Shown here one piece after another: positions 1 through 7,574 of a stretch of 13,312 nucleotides of DNA (the stretch's first letter is position 1; every line of letters begins with the position of its first letter). The translations under genes and the position numbers were made by a program. The DNA is taken from contig JBBPZZ010000069.1 of assembly GCA_038198445.1 (NCBI GenBank), positions 1 to 13,312 on the forward strand, written 5' to 3'. This DNA comes from JACDDK01 sp038198445. Lineage in GTDB: Bacteria; Actinomycetota; Rubrobacteria; Rubrobacterales; Rubrobacteraceae. The notes under the pieces were generated by a model. It searched no databases and was not told the origin of the DNA. It saw only the letters and a list, made by a program, of their open reading frames with translations.

Positions 1-1
1 G

Positions 2-385
2 GCGGCGGGCACGCGCGGGCCGCTGGTGGGCGCGGCGTTCGCGGTCGGGGCGTTTAGCGTCGTCGGTGTGCCGCCGGCGGCGGGGTTTATCGGGAAGCTG
101 GCGCTTTTCAAGGCGAGCATCGCGGTGGATCCGCTTTTTACGAGCGTGGCCCTCGTTGCGCTGGTGTTCGCGGGCGGGGCGCTCTCGTTCCTGTACGCCT
201 TCCAGGTCTACCAGCGGGTCTTCCTGACGCCGACGCCGAAGGTCAAGAGCAGCCCGCGCCCGCTGCGGATACTAGTAGCCGCGCTGGGCGTACTGGTGCT
301 GGCGGTTGGGATCTGGCCCGAGCCACTCCTGGCGCTGGCCGAGGGAGCCGCCAGGGTCCTCGCTAGTTCCGGGGGTACGCGATGA
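2..385 (+). CDS. mnhD: Na+/H+ antiporter subunit D, C-terminal part (Mrp/Mnh complex), cut by window start
   Basis: The visible 127 codons are the C-terminal end of a proton-translocating NADH-dehydrogenase-like (Proton_antipo_M) membrane subunit. The motif GVPPAAGFIGKLALF (window codons 23-37) is the conserved Pro-Pro/Gly-Phe/Gly-Lys element of MnhD and its relatives. Hydrophobic segments follow, then a short basic loop and a last helix. In this family MnhD is one of the large ion-path subunits of the multi-subunit Mrp complex, which exchanges cytoplasmic Na+ for H+. The start lies upstream of the window. The stop TGA (383-385) overlaps the next ATG by 4 bases, so D and E are translationally coupled. 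The D rather than A assignment rests on position directly before mnhE; the motif alone would also fit related subunits. Confidence 0.9.
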   Translation, partial: AAGTRGPLVGAAFAVGAFSVVGVPPAAGFIGKLALFKASIAVDPLFTSVALVALVFAGGALSFLYAFQVYQRVFLTPTPKVKSSPRPLRILVAALGVLVLAVGIWPEPLLALAEGAARVLASSGGTR

Positions 386-876
386 AGCGGGCGCTGCTCT
401 CGGTGGCGCTGCTCACGCTCGTCTACGCGCTCGTTCTGGCGAGCTTCCATCTCCCGGACCTCCTCATGGGACTCGCCATCTCGGGCGCGCTCGTGTTCTT
501 CGCGCGCGGGTACCTCTTCGGCGATGAGGCGGACTTGAGAGGCAGCTTGCCCGGTCGCGTGGCGGCGTTCGTGCCGTTCGCGGTCGCGGTCGCCTGGGAG
601 GTGACGGTAGGGACTTGGGAGGTGGCGCTGATAACGCTTCACCTGCGGCCTCTCGAAAGTCCTGGCATCGTGGCCGTGCCTATCGGAGACCGGACGCCCG
701 TTGGGGTAGCGGTCTCGGCGCTCGTGATGACGCTCTCGCCGGGGGAGTTCCTGGTGGACGTGGACCGGGAGCGGAAGGTCATGCTGATGCACGTCATAGA
801 CGCCACGGACCCCGAGTCGGTGCGGCGGCATCACGAGGAGTTCTACCGGCGCTACCAGAGAAGGGTGTTCCCATGA
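382..876 (+). CDS. mnhE: Na+/H+ antiporter subunit E
   Basis: This 164-residue membrane protein matches the MnhE/MrpE family in length and layout. Two to three hydrophobic helices occupy about residues 3-80. They are followed by a conserved cytoplasmic part with TLSPGEFLVDVD (about 117-128) and MHVIDATDPES (about 136-146), typical of the family. MrpE is a small accessory subunit needed for assembly or full activity of the Mrp antiporter. ATG at 382 overlaps the mnhD stop, and a weak G-rich stretch at 371-375 may help ribosome binding. Only 19 bases separate its stop from mnhF. The C-terminus is rich in Arg, His and Glu, suggesting a charged cytoplasmic tail. Confidence 0.93.
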   Translation: MKRALLSVALLTLVYALVLASFHLPDLLMGLAISGALVFFARGYLFGDEADLRGSLPGRVAAFVPFAVAVAWEVTVGTWEVALITLHLRPLESPGIVAVPIGDRTPVGVAVSALVMTLSPGEFLVDVDRERKVMLMHVIDATDPESVRRHHEEFYRRYQRRVFP

Positions 877-882
877 GCGTGC

Positions 883-890
883 GAGGAGGT
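883..890 (+). promoter_or_regulatory. Ribosome binding site that fixes the TTG start of mnhF
   Basis: GAGGAGGT lies five bases before TTG at 896. This strong Shine-Dalgarno match supports the TTG over the in-frame ATG codons a few residues later. Confidence 0.75.
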
Positions 891-895
891 CTCTG

Positions 896-1162
896 TTGCA
901 CGAGGTAGTCTTCTATATGGCGATGGCCTGGATGACGGGCCTGCTCGCCGTTAGCGTGGCGGCGGTGATCCGGGTGCGTTCGACCGCCGGGCGTATCCTG
1001 GCCCTGGATATGTTGACGCTCATACTGGTCGCCCTGCTCGTGCTCTACGCTGACGCGAACCGCTCTCCGTACTACCTGGATGCGGCGCTCATCCTCGCGT
1101 TGCTGGCGTTCATAGGGACCGTGGCAGCGGCCCGGTATCACGGGGAGAGGAAGATCTTCTGA
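896..1162 (+). CDS. mnhF: Na+/H+ antiporter subunit F
   Basis: An 88-residue, three-helix membrane protein of the MnhF/MrpF family. It has the usual pattern of a first helix (about 4-25), a basic RVRSTAGRILALD segment linking to helix 2, and a last helix containing YYLDAALILALLAFIGTVAAARY (conserved D and LALLAFIGT). MrpF is a small integral subunit of the Mrp Na+/H+ antiporter. The TTG start is chosen because a near-perfect Shine-Dalgarno precedes it by five bases. The stop TGA (1160-1162) shares bases with the ATG of mnhG, so the two are coupled. Length is normal for the family. Confidence 0.92.
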   Translation: MHEVVFYMAMAWMTGLLAVSVAAVIRVRSTAGRILALDMLTLILVALLVLYADANRSPYYLDAALILALLAFIGTVAAARYHGERKIF

Positions 1163-1503
1163 TGACGTCCGGCTCGATAACCTCTCTGCTGGCTGATGCG
1201 CTGGTGGTCTTCGGGGTCTTCATCATGACCATCGGGGTGTACGGCATGATCCGGCTCCCCGACACCTACACCCGGCTGCACGCCGCGAGCAAGGCGGTGG
1301 TGCTCGGCGTTATCTCGCTGCTCGCGGCCTCGGTGGTTACCGCGGACCCGAGGATCATCTACCGCGTAGCCCTGATCGGGGCGTTCCTGATCCTCACGAC
1401 GCCCGTATCGGCCCACGTCATAGCGCGCGCGGCCTACTCGAAGCGCGAGAAGCTGGAGTCGCCGGACGCCGTTGACGAGTCGAGCAAAGACCTCATCCGC
1501 TAG
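1162..1503 (+). CDS. mnhG: Na+/H+ antiporter subunit G
   Basis: A 113-residue protein with three hydrophobic segments and the MnhG/MrpG signature IRLPDTYTRLHAASKA (about residues 30-45), followed by a second and third helix with LTTPVSAHVIARAAY. MrpG is the last small subunit of the canonical A-G Mrp operon. The order D-E-F-G seen here is standard, so subunits A, B and C are expected just upstream of the window. ATG at 1162 overlaps the mnhF stop. The charged tail after residue 90 (KREKLESPD...) is hydrophilic and probably cytoplasmic. No clear hairpin terminator follows; the next gene appears to have its own promoter. Confidence 0.93.
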   Translation: MTSGSITSLLADALVVFGVFIMTIGVYGMIRLPDTYTRLHAASKAVVLGVISLLAASVVTADPRIIYRVALIGAFLILTTPVSAHVIARAAYSKREKLESPDAVDESSKDLIR

Positions 1504-1523
1504 TACGGTGGCGGCGTGTTCAT

Positions 1524-1551
1524 TTGTGGGGCGGGGATCTTGTCATAAGAT
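1524..1551 (+). promoter_or_regulatory. Likely promoter for the Kef-type antiporter (leaderless type)
   Basis: TTGTGG (1524-1529) and TAAGAT (1546-1551) are separated by 16 bases, a plausible sigma-A type -35/-10 pair. The ATG lies only six bases after the -10 box, so the transcript would begin at or within a base or two of the start codon. No Shine-Dalgarno is present between them. Confidence 0.5.
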
Positions 1552-1557
1552 AGATGT

Positions 1558-3558
1558 ATGGGCATCGCCGGTGACATAGCGATAATTCTGATAGCGGCGT
1601 TCGTGAGCGGCGCTATCGCGCAGCGTCTCGGGCTGCCTCTCATACTGGGTTACATCTTCGCCGGAATTCTAGTCGGCCCGAACACCGGCGGCCCGACGGT
1701 CGGGGAGATCCACGACGTCGAGCTTCTCGCGGAGATAGGCGTCGCGCTCCTGCTCTTCGCCATCGGGTTGCACTTCCCGCTGCGCGAGCTGGCCCCGGTA
1801 AAGCGCGTGGCGCTCATCGGGACCCCGATCCAGATGGCCCTTACTATCGCCTTCGGTTACGGTCTCGGCAGTTTGCTCGGGCTGGGCTGGCAGGAGTCGG
1901 TGTGGTTCGGGGCGCTGATCTCGCTCTCTAGCACCGCGGTCGTCCTGAAGACGCTCGGGGAGCAGGGGGTCCTCGGCACGCTCTCCAGCCGGGTAATAGT
2001 GGGGATGCTGATCGTCCAGGACATCGCCGTTGTGCCGCTCCTGATCCTGCTGCCCCAGCTTGGGAACCTGGGCGCGGGCCTCGGTAAACTCGGCGTGGCT
2101 ATGCTGGAGGCGGCGGGTTTCGTCGCGGTGATGGCCGTGCTCGGCGTGCGGGTTCTGCCGTGGCTGATGGCTAAGATAGTCGGCTGGGGGTCGCGGGAGC
2201 TGTTCCTGATCTCCGTGGTCGCCGTCGGGCTCGGCGTCGGTTACGGCACTTACCTCTTCGGACTCTCGTTCGCCTTCGGGGCGTTCGTCGCCGGGATGGT
2301 CCTCTCCCAGTCGGAGTACAGCCACCAGGCTCTCGCGGACATAGAACCCCTGCGGGACGTATTCGCCATGATCTTCTTCGTCTCCGTCGGGATGCTCATA
2401 GACCCGGTATTCCTGTGGAACCAGGCGTGGACGATACTCCTGGTCGTACTGCTCGTCTTCCTGTTCAAGGGTGGGATCTTCGTGGGCATCTCCCGGATCT
2501 TCGGGTACGGGAACATCGTTCCTTTCGCGGTCGGGCTCGGGCTGTTCCAGGTGGGAGAGTTCTCGTTCGTGCTGGCGCGGGTCGGCATAGGGGCGGACGC
2601 CATCTCCGAGCAACTCTACTCCATCGTCCTCACCACCGCCGTCGTTACGATGGCCGTAACGCCCTTCGCGGCGCGCCTTGCTCCGGTCCTGTACCGCCGG
2701 TGGCGCGAGCGGTTCCCGAGGGAGTTGCTCACGACCTATAACCTGCCGGAGAAGGGGCTGAAAGACCACGTAGTGGTGGCGGGACACGGCCGGGTCGGGA
2801 AGTTCGTCGCGCAGATGCTGCACGGTCTCGGGCAGCCGCTCGTGGTCGTGGACCTCAACCCGGACAGGGTTGAGGAGGCCGGAAAGTTGGGGATGCCGGT
2901 AGTTTACGGGGATGCGTCCGCGGAGCCGGTCCTGGAGGCGGCCGGGATAAAGCGGGCGCGGGTCGTAATCTGTACGGTCCCCGACCCGGTCGGGGCGCGC
3001 CTCGTCATAGAGCGCATCCGGCGGATAAGCCCGGAGATCCACATCGTCGCCCGCTCTACCGCGCCGGAACAGCTAGAGGACCTGGGAGCTCTCGGAGTCT
3101 ATGAGGTGGTGCAACCGGAGTTCGAGGCGGGGCTGGAGATCGGGCGCCAGGCGCTCGTCCATCTGGGTTTCGGGGCGGGGGAGGTGCATCGCTTCTCCGA
3201 CCGGGTGCGCCGCGAGCTGTACGCTCCCATCTCCGACCCGGCGCGCGGCGGACACCTGACGCAACTACGCCGCGCCTCGGAGATGATCGAGAGCGACTGG
3301 ATAGATCTCCCAGAAGACTCCCGCTTGAGCGGGCGCACTATCGGGGACCTGCAGATCCGGGCGAAGACCGGAGCCTCCATCGTGGCGGTCTTGCGCGGCG
3401 AGGAAGTCGTGACCAATCCGGGACCCGAATTAATGCTCGCGCCCGGCGACACCCTGAGCGTCCTCGGCACCGCCGAACAGCGATCGGACTTTCTCATGCT
3501 GCTGGACGGACCGGATGGACGGAGGGAGCCGTCCCCGGAAGCCGGATCGGCTACTTGA
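1558..3558 (+). CDS. KefB/KefC-like monovalent cation:proton antiporter (CPA2) with RCK domains
   Basis: A 666-residue protein with an N-terminal Na_H_Exchanger (CPA2) membrane domain of about 12 helices (residues 5-380). A Rossmann TrkA-N/RCK-N domain (about 403-520) and a TrkA-C domain (about 575-650) follow. Family landmarks are visible: QDIAVVP (154-160), whose Gln-Asp pair is the CPA2 ion-binding element; SVGMLIDP (276-283); QVGEFSFVL (331-339); and the nucleotide-binding glycine motif GHGRVG (409-414). Proteins of this type exchange K+ (or Na+) for H+ and are gated by nucleotides at the RCK domain. Glutathione control, as in E. coli KefC, cannot be inferred here. ATG 1558 is used because a -10 box lies just before it. 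It sits between the Mrp operon and an RCK channel, which fits ion homeostasis. Ion specificity (K+ or Na+) is not certain. Confidence 0.92.
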   Translation: MGIAGDIAIILIAAFVSGAIAQRLGLPLILGYIFAGILVGPNTGGPTVGEIHDVELLAEIGVALLLFAIGLHFPLRELAPVKRVALIGTPIQMALTIAFGYGLGSLLGLGWQESVWFGALISLSSTAVVLKTLGEQGVLGTLSSRVIVGMLIVQDIAVVPLLILLPQLGNLGAGLGKLGVAMLEAAGFVAVMAVLGVRVLPWLMAKIVGWGSRELFLISVVAVGLGVGYGTYLFGLSFAFGAFVAGMVLSQSEYSHQALADIEPLRDVFAMIFFVSVGMLIDPVFLWNQAWTILLVVLLVFLFKGGIFVGISRIFGYGNIVPFAVGLGLFQVGEFSFVLARVGIGADAISEQLYSIVLTTAVVTMAVTPFAARLAPVLYRRWRERFPRELLTTYNLPEKGLKDHVVVAGHGRVGKFVAQMLHGLGQPLVVVDLNPDRVEEAGKLGMPVVYGDASAEPVLEAAGIKRARVVICTVPDPVGARLVIERIRRISPEIHIVARSTAPEQLEDLGALGVYEVVQPEFEAGLEIGRQALVHLGFGAGEVHRFSDRVRRELYAPISDPARGGHLTQLRRASEMIESDWIDLPEDSRLSGRTIGDLQIRAKTGASIVAVLRGEEVVTNPGPELMLAPGDTLSVLGTAEQRSDFLMLLDGPDGRREPSPEAGSAT

Positions 3559-3561
3559 ACA

Positions 3562-3567
3562 TATAAT
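3562..3567 (+). promoter_or_regulatory. Consensus -10 box for the K+ channel gene (leaderless type)
   Basis: A perfect TATAAT lies in the 17-base gap between the antiporter stop and the GTG at 3576, eight bases before it. No good -35 was found 16-18 bases upstream, and no Shine-Dalgarno lies between the box and the GTG. Confidence 0.55.
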
Positions 3568-3575
3568 CAATCTTC

Positions 3576-4673
3576 GTGAGCGAGCGTACGGATACGAGTA
3601 GGGAGTCCGGGAGCCAGAGTCATCGCGGAACTCGCGAGGAGGAGCGACGTGCCCGGCAGGTAGCATGGCGGGTGGTAAAGGTGGCCCTGCTGCTCGTCGG
3701 CATCGTGGTCGTGGGTACGGTGGGATACATGATCATCGAGGGCTGGAAGTTGATGGACGCCCTGTACATGACGGCCATAACCATAAGCACCGTCGGATTT
3801 ACCGAGGTCGAGAAGACAGATACTCCGGGGCGTCTGTGGACTATATTCATTATACTCGGCGGCATCACCACCTTCGGCTACGCCACCAGTTCGCTGATCG
3901 AGCTGGCCGTCGAAGGGACGGTGAGGGGATATTTTAGGAAGAGGCGGATGAGAGGCGAGATCGAAAGGCTCCAGAACCACTACATACTCTGCGGATACGG
4001 CCGGGTGGGCCGTCAGGTGTCGCGCGAGTTTGCCAGGGACGGCGTGCCGTTCGTGATCATAGACCAGTCCTCAGAAACCATCGACGTGTGCCTCGAAGAA
4101 GGATACCTGGGCATACTGGGCGAGGCTTCCGACGACGCCACGCTGGAAGAGGCTGGTATCCGGCAGGCGAAGGGGCTGGTCGCCGCCGTGGACTCCGACG
4201 CGGACAACGTATTCGTCGTGCTCTCCGCCCGGAAGCTCAACCCGAAGATGCACATCGTCGCCCGGACCTCCTCCGATGAGTCGGCGGCGAAGCTTGAGAT
4301 GGCGGGGGCGGATCGCACGCTCTCTCCCTACGCCGTCGGAGGGAGGAGGCTCGCTTCGCTTGCCACCCAGCCGCTTATAGTGGACTTCCTGGACGTCGTG
4401 ACGCGGGGGCAACAGGACATCGAGTTCCGCCTGGAAGAGTTCGAGGTGCCCGAGAACTCGAACATCGCGGAACATACAATCGGGGAGCTCAGGATCGGCG
4501 AGCAGACCGGCGCCATAGTGCTCGCGTTCCGCACCACGGACGGCAAGTTCGACACCACACCGACGGCCAACGACCGGCTGCACGCGGGCGATACCCTAAT
4601 CGTGCTGGGTAGCCGGGAGCAGATCACACGCCTGGAGCATCTGATGCGCGGCGAGGAGATCACGGCCCCGTAG
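3576..4673 (+). CDS. RCK-gated two-TM potassium channel (TrkA-N/TrkA-C)
   Basis: A 365-residue channel subunit. A hydrophilic, basic N-terminus (1-30) precedes TM1 (about 31-54), a pore helix with selectivity filter TVGFTE (72-77) and TM2 (about 87-112). The cytoplasmic RCK-N Rossmann domain (about 134-250) has the glycine motif CGYGRVG (139-145), and the RCK-C domain covers about 280-360. The architecture is that of MthK-type channels, in which RCK rings open the pore in response to ligand. The filter departs from TVGYG: Phe replaces Tyr and Thr occupies the last glycine position. GTG 3576 is chosen because it opens the frame and lies just after a TATAAT box. Its position behind a Kef-like antiporter suggests joint control of cellular K+. 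Confidence 0.9.
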   Translation: MSERTDTSRESGSQSHRGTREEERRARQVAWRVVKVALLLVGIVVVGTVGYMIIEGWKLMDALYMTAITISTVGFTEVEKTDTPGRLWTIFIILGGITTFGYATSSLIELAVEGTVRGYFRKRRMRGEIERLQNHYILCGYGRVGRQVSREFARDGVPFVIIDQSSETIDVCLEEGYLGILGEASDDATLEEAGIRQAKGLVAAVDSDADNVFVVLSARKLNPKMHIVARTSSDESAAKLEMAGADRTLSPYAVGGRRLASLATQPLIVDFLDVVTRGQQDIEFRLEEFEVPENSNIAEHTIGELRIGEQTGAIVLAFRTTDGKFDTTPTANDRLHAGDTLIVLGSREQITRLEHLMRGEEITAP

Positions 4674-4719
4674 CCTCACGCCAACCAAAAAGGGTGATGA
4701 TAGCCGTCACGAGGGCCGT

Positions 4720-4725
4720 TAAAAT
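4720..4725 (+). promoter_or_regulatory. -10 box for the radical SAM gene (leaderless type)
   Basis: TAAAAT matches five of six consensus bases and ends six bases before the GTG at 4732. No purine-rich ribosome site lies between them. A -35 element is not convincing. Confidence 0.45.
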
Positions 4726-4731
4726 CCCCCG

Positions 4732-5796
4732 GTGAGAGATGAACCGTACAAAAGCATCGTCGGACGCGGGACCGCCATAAACCCGAAGAACCGCTTCGAG
4801 AAGATCGAAGTAGAGCCCGAACCTCACGACCCCGACGAGGAATCCCGCCCCGAGACCGTTTACCTGCGGGACCACTCCCGCTCCATCATTGCCACGAACG
4901 ACAGCCCGGACATTGGTTTCGACGCCAGCGTAAATCCCTATAGAGGATGTTCTCATGGCTGTATTTACTGCTACGCCCGTCCCACCCACGAATACCTCGG
5001 CCTCTCGGCGGGCCTGGACTTCGAGAGCAAGGTGCTCGTAAAGGAAGACGCTCCGGAGCTTTTACGCAGGCAACTCTCGTCCCCGCGCTGGAGACCGAAA
5101 GTCCTCTCCATGAGCGGCGTCACGGACCCGTATCAGCCGGTCGAGAAGAGGCTGGGGATCACCCGCGGTTGCCTCGAAGTCCTCGCGGAGTTCCGAAACC
5201 CGGTCGCCATCGTCACCAAGAACTACCTCGTTACCCGCGACATCGACCTGCTATCAGAGCTTGCCCGCTACAACGCCGCGGTAGTCGCCGTCTCCCTGAC
5301 GACCCTGGACGATAGCCTGCGCCGGATCATGGAGCCGCGCACCTCCCGGCCCGTGCGGCGGCTCGCCGCCATCGAGAAGCTCGCCGGGGCGGGGATACCT
5401 GTCGGGGTGATGACGGCGCCGGTGATCCCCGGCCTCACCGACCACGAGTTGCCGAAGCTCGTCTCCGCCGCCGCCGGAGCGGGTGCGAGCTTCGCCGCGT
5501 TCGTGCCGGTGCGTCTGCCGGGGGCGGTGCAGCCTCTCTTCGAGGACTGGCTGGGCCGGTACTTCCCCGACCGCAAAGAGAAAGTCCTGAACCGTATCCG
5601 CTCCATGCGCGGCGGCAGGCTCAACGACCCGGATTTCGGGTCCCGGATGAAGGGTGAAGGGATATTCGCCGAGCACATCGCCCGGCTCTTCGAGATAAGC
5701 TGCCGCCGAGCCGGGATCCAAGACGGAAAGTTCCCGAAGCTCTCGACCGCGGCATTCCGGCGGGCGGAGGAAGGACAACCGAGCCTCTTCGACTGA
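4732..5796 (+). CDS. PA0069/Rv2578c-family radical SAM protein
   Basis: A 354-residue radical SAM enzyme. The [4Fe-4S] motif CSHGCIYC (Cys73, Cys77, Cys80, spacing CX3CX2C) is preceded by NPYRGC. It is followed by the family elements SGVTDPYQPVEKR (about 124-136), TKNYLVTRD and TAPVIPGLTD (about 234-243). These features place it in the SplB-like PA0069/Rv2578c group, widespread in bacteria and often annotated only as a radical SAM protein; its substrate is unknown. The N-terminal 60 residues contain a GRGTAINPKNRF element also typical of the group. GTG 4732 is supported by the adjacent -10 box. It appears to be a single-gene transcript between the K+ channel and the SPFH operon, with no obvious pathway partner. 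Calling it spore photoproduct lyase would be too specific. Confidence 0.9.
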   Translation: MRDEPYKSIVGRGTAINPKNRFEKIEVEPEPHDPDEESRPETVYLRDHSRSIIATNDSPDIGFDASVNPYRGCSHGCIYCYARPTHEYLGLSAGLDFESKVLVKEDAPELLRRQLSSPRWRPKVLSMSGVTDPYQPVEKRLGITRGCLEVLAEFRNPVAIVTKNYLVTRDIDLLSELARYNAAVVAVSLTTLDDSLRRIMEPRTSRPVRRLAAIEKLAGAGIPVGVMTAPVIPGLTDHELPKLVSAAAGAGASFAAFVPVRLPGAVQPLFEDWLGRYFPDRKEKVLNRIRSMRGGRLNDPDFGSRMKGEGIFAEHIARLFEISCRRAGIQDGKFPKLSTAAFRRAEEGQPSLFD

Positions 5797-5819
5797 GGCG
5801 AAGCGGACGCTGGTCCGGG

Positions 5820-5847
5820 TTGTGCCGTGGGCTGCGGTGTGTAGTAT
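5820..5847 (+). promoter_or_regulatory. Likely promoter of the SPFH operon
   Basis: TTGTGC (5820-5825) and TAGTAT (5842-5847) are separated by 16 bases. They give a leader of about 35 bases before the GTG at 5889, leaving room for the Shine-Dalgarno. The spacing and -35 resemble the pair before the Kef-like antiporter. Confidence 0.4.
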
Positions 5848-5874
5848 GGAGGCGAGGTAGTAGATCTAAAACAC

Positions 5875-5881
5875 AGGAGGG
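5875..5881 (+). promoter_or_regulatory. Ribosome binding site deciding the start of the first SPFH gene
   Basis: AGGAGGG lies seven bases before GTG 5889. It selects that codon over the upstream in-frame TTG at 5820, which has no ribosome site and would add 23 unlikely residues. Confidence 0.8.
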
Positions 5882-5888
5882 TTCTCTG

Positions 5889-7574
5889 GTGGCGAGGCTT
5901 GGGGAGAGGGTGCGGGATCTCGCGGAGGGTATCGGCGGGGCTGAGGGGACCGAGCAGTTCAGTATAGACTCCCGTGATTTCCTCTCGGCTCGGGAGCGTG
6001 GCGGTACGACCGGGACCCGGATAGAGCAGCAGGAGGCGGCGCTCTCGGACGCTTCGGAGATCGTCAACCGCAGCTTCCCGACGCTGGACCCCTCGGGCCA
6101 GTTCATCAACGCCATCTCGCCGGTCGTCATACCGAACCGCCAGTCGCTCTTCTGGCGCCTGATGCCCATAGGGATGATGGTCGTGTTCTTCGTCCTGGGC
6201 GTGCTGGTTACGCTCGCTATAGCCGGTGTCGCGGGTGGCGGGATCGGGCTGGCCCTCTTCGGGCCGCACCTCTGGCTGCTCCTGGTGCTGCTCGCGGTCT
6301 TCTCCTGGTGGCGTCAGAGCGTCGTCATGGTCCCCGACGGCTGCAAGGCGGTCGTTACCCGCTTCGGGAAGCTGGAGGAGGTCGCCGGGGCGGGACGTAA
6401 GCTCCTCTTCAACCCGTGGAAGCAGGTCAGCTACATCGTCAACACCACGCGGGAGTACCCGTACAACGCGCCCATAAGAGAGGCCCCCACGTCGAGCCGG
6501 GTCAACGCGAGCGTGGACCTGTTCCTGCAGTTTAGGATCGAGGAGCCCGCGGAGTTCATCTTCACGGTGGGCGGGGTCAAGGGTTTCTCGGACAAGCTGG
6601 AGAACGCCATCAGCGAGGTTACTAGGGCCCTGATCTACGAGCAGCGCGCCGAGGATATTTACGACCTCGTAGGAGAGAGCACCCAGAAGTTCCTCGACTC
6701 CCTGAACGAGCAGTTCCTCCCGGCGGTGCGCTTCACGAACGCGAACATCACGCACGCCGAACCTTCCAGCCAGGAGTACCGGATGGACCTCGCCGCTCCC
6801 GAGATGGTGCGGGTGGCGAAAGAGGCGTACACGTACCAGTACGAACTGCGGCTTCGCAAAGAGCAGGACGAGGGCGCTCTGAAGGGTGAGCTCGCGTCCT
6901 TGCGGGAGACACTATCGGCGATCAGCGCGGAGATAGCCACGTACCAGGCCCAGATCGACACGGCGCGCGAGCGCGAGACGAACCGCGCCAACGCCCGCGC
7001 CCGGCAGAGGATGGTCGAGGCGGAGAGCGAGGCGAACGCGAACGCGGCGCTGCTGGAGGCGCAGGCGCTCGACATCCGGGCGGTCAGCAGCGCGGCGGCG
7101 CCGGAGATACTCGAATACCGTTTTCAGCAAGACGTGTTGGAGAAGCTCTCGGGCGTCGCCGAGAGGCTGCCGCAGGTGATCCAACTAGGCTCGATAGACG
7201 GTGAGGAGGCGGTCGACTTCCTCCAGATAGCGCGGCGTATGATCGGTACGGGCGAGGACTCACTGTTTACCCCCGAGGATATGCAGGCGATTCGCAGCCG
7301 GATGCAGGAGATTCAGGCCCGCATCCGCGAGCGCGAGCGGGAGATAGAAGGTCTCTCCGCCGGACGCCGGGCTGGTGAGATCCCCGAAGACGAGCCCGGC
7401 CCTCAGCCGGCCGCCGAGGATGAGACCGCGGACCGGGTGGAGGAGATCCGTCAGTCCGTCACCGACGAGGCCGTGCGCGAGCGGGTCGAGCGCATCGGAC
7501 AGGACGGGGACAGCGAGCCGGATAGCATGGACGATGGGTCCAGCAACGGAGCCAACGGGGAGGAGGGACGATGA
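5889..7574 (+). CDS. Membrane-anchored SPFH/Band 7 domain protein, first of a pair
   Basis: A 561-residue protein from GTG 5889. A polar N-terminal region (1-90) is followed by two hydrophobic segments (about 91-117 and 120-141). Next comes an SPFH/Band 7 (prohibitin-homology) domain (about 143-295), beginning with QSVVMVPDGCKAVVTRFGK. A long charged helical region (about 320-400), rich in Glu, Arg and Ala, should form a coiled coil. After a short ERLPQVIQLG element (425-434) comes an acidic, Glu/Asp-rich tail (about 495-561). SPFH proteins assemble into large ring or cage oligomers at membranes and organise lipids or regulate proteases (stomatin, flotillin, HflK/C). The stop overlaps the ATG of a second SPFH gene by 4 bases, so the two are probably made in fixed ratio and assemble together. 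Specific role unknown. Confidence 0.82.
   Translation: MARLGERVRDLAEGIGGAEGTEQFSIDSRDFLSARERGGTTGTRIEQQEAALSDASEIVNRSFPTLDPSGQFINAISPVVIPNRQSLFWRLMPIGMMVVFFVLGVLVTLAIAGVAGGGIGLALFGPHLWLLLVLLAVFSWWRQSVVMVPDGCKAVVTRFGKLEEVAGAGRKLLFNPWKQVSYIVNTTREYPYNAPIREAPTSSRVNASVDLFLQFRIEEPAEFIFTVGGVKGFSDKLENAISEVTRALIYEQRAEDIYDLVGESTQKFLDSLNEQFLPAVRFTNANITHAEPSSQEYRMDLAAPEMVRVAKEAYTYQYELRLRKEQDEGALKGELASLRETLSAISAEIATYQAQIDTARERETNRANARARQRMVEAESEANANAALLEAQALDIRAVSSAAAPEILEYRFQQDVLEKLSGVAERLPQVIQLGSIDGEEAVDFLQIARRMIGTGEDSLFTPEDMQAIRSRMQEIQARIREREREIEGLSAGRRAGEIPEDEPGPQPAAEDETADRVEEIRQSVTDEAVRERVERIGQDGDSEPDSMDDGSSNGANGEEGR

Noticed and set aside
1669..3042. Long minus-strand ORF of 457 codons opposite the Kef-like antiporter
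   Set aside because: Composition is Asp/Arg/His/Pro/Glu-rich as expected for the complementary frame of a GC-rich membrane protein; no domain, no ribosome site.
4662..4719. Inverted repeat ACGGCCC / GGGCCGT after the K+ channel
   Set aside because: The loop is 44 bases and no T-run follows, so it is not convincing as a terminator.
5804..5817. Small hairpin CGGAC-GCTG-GTCCG after the radical SAM gene
   Set aside because: Only five pairs and no T-run; overlaps the region of the next promoter and is easily chance in GC-rich DNA.
5820..5888. Extended start (TTG 5820) for the first SPFH protein
   Set aside because: The added 23 residues are Arg/Cys/Trp-rich and unlike a protein N-terminus, overlap a promoter-like region, and a strong AGGAGGG points to GTG 5889.
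5268..6755. Minus-strand ORF of 495 codons spanning the radical SAM and SPFH genes
   Set aside because: It crosses two well-supported plus genes and the promoter between them; the translation is low-complexity shadow sequence.
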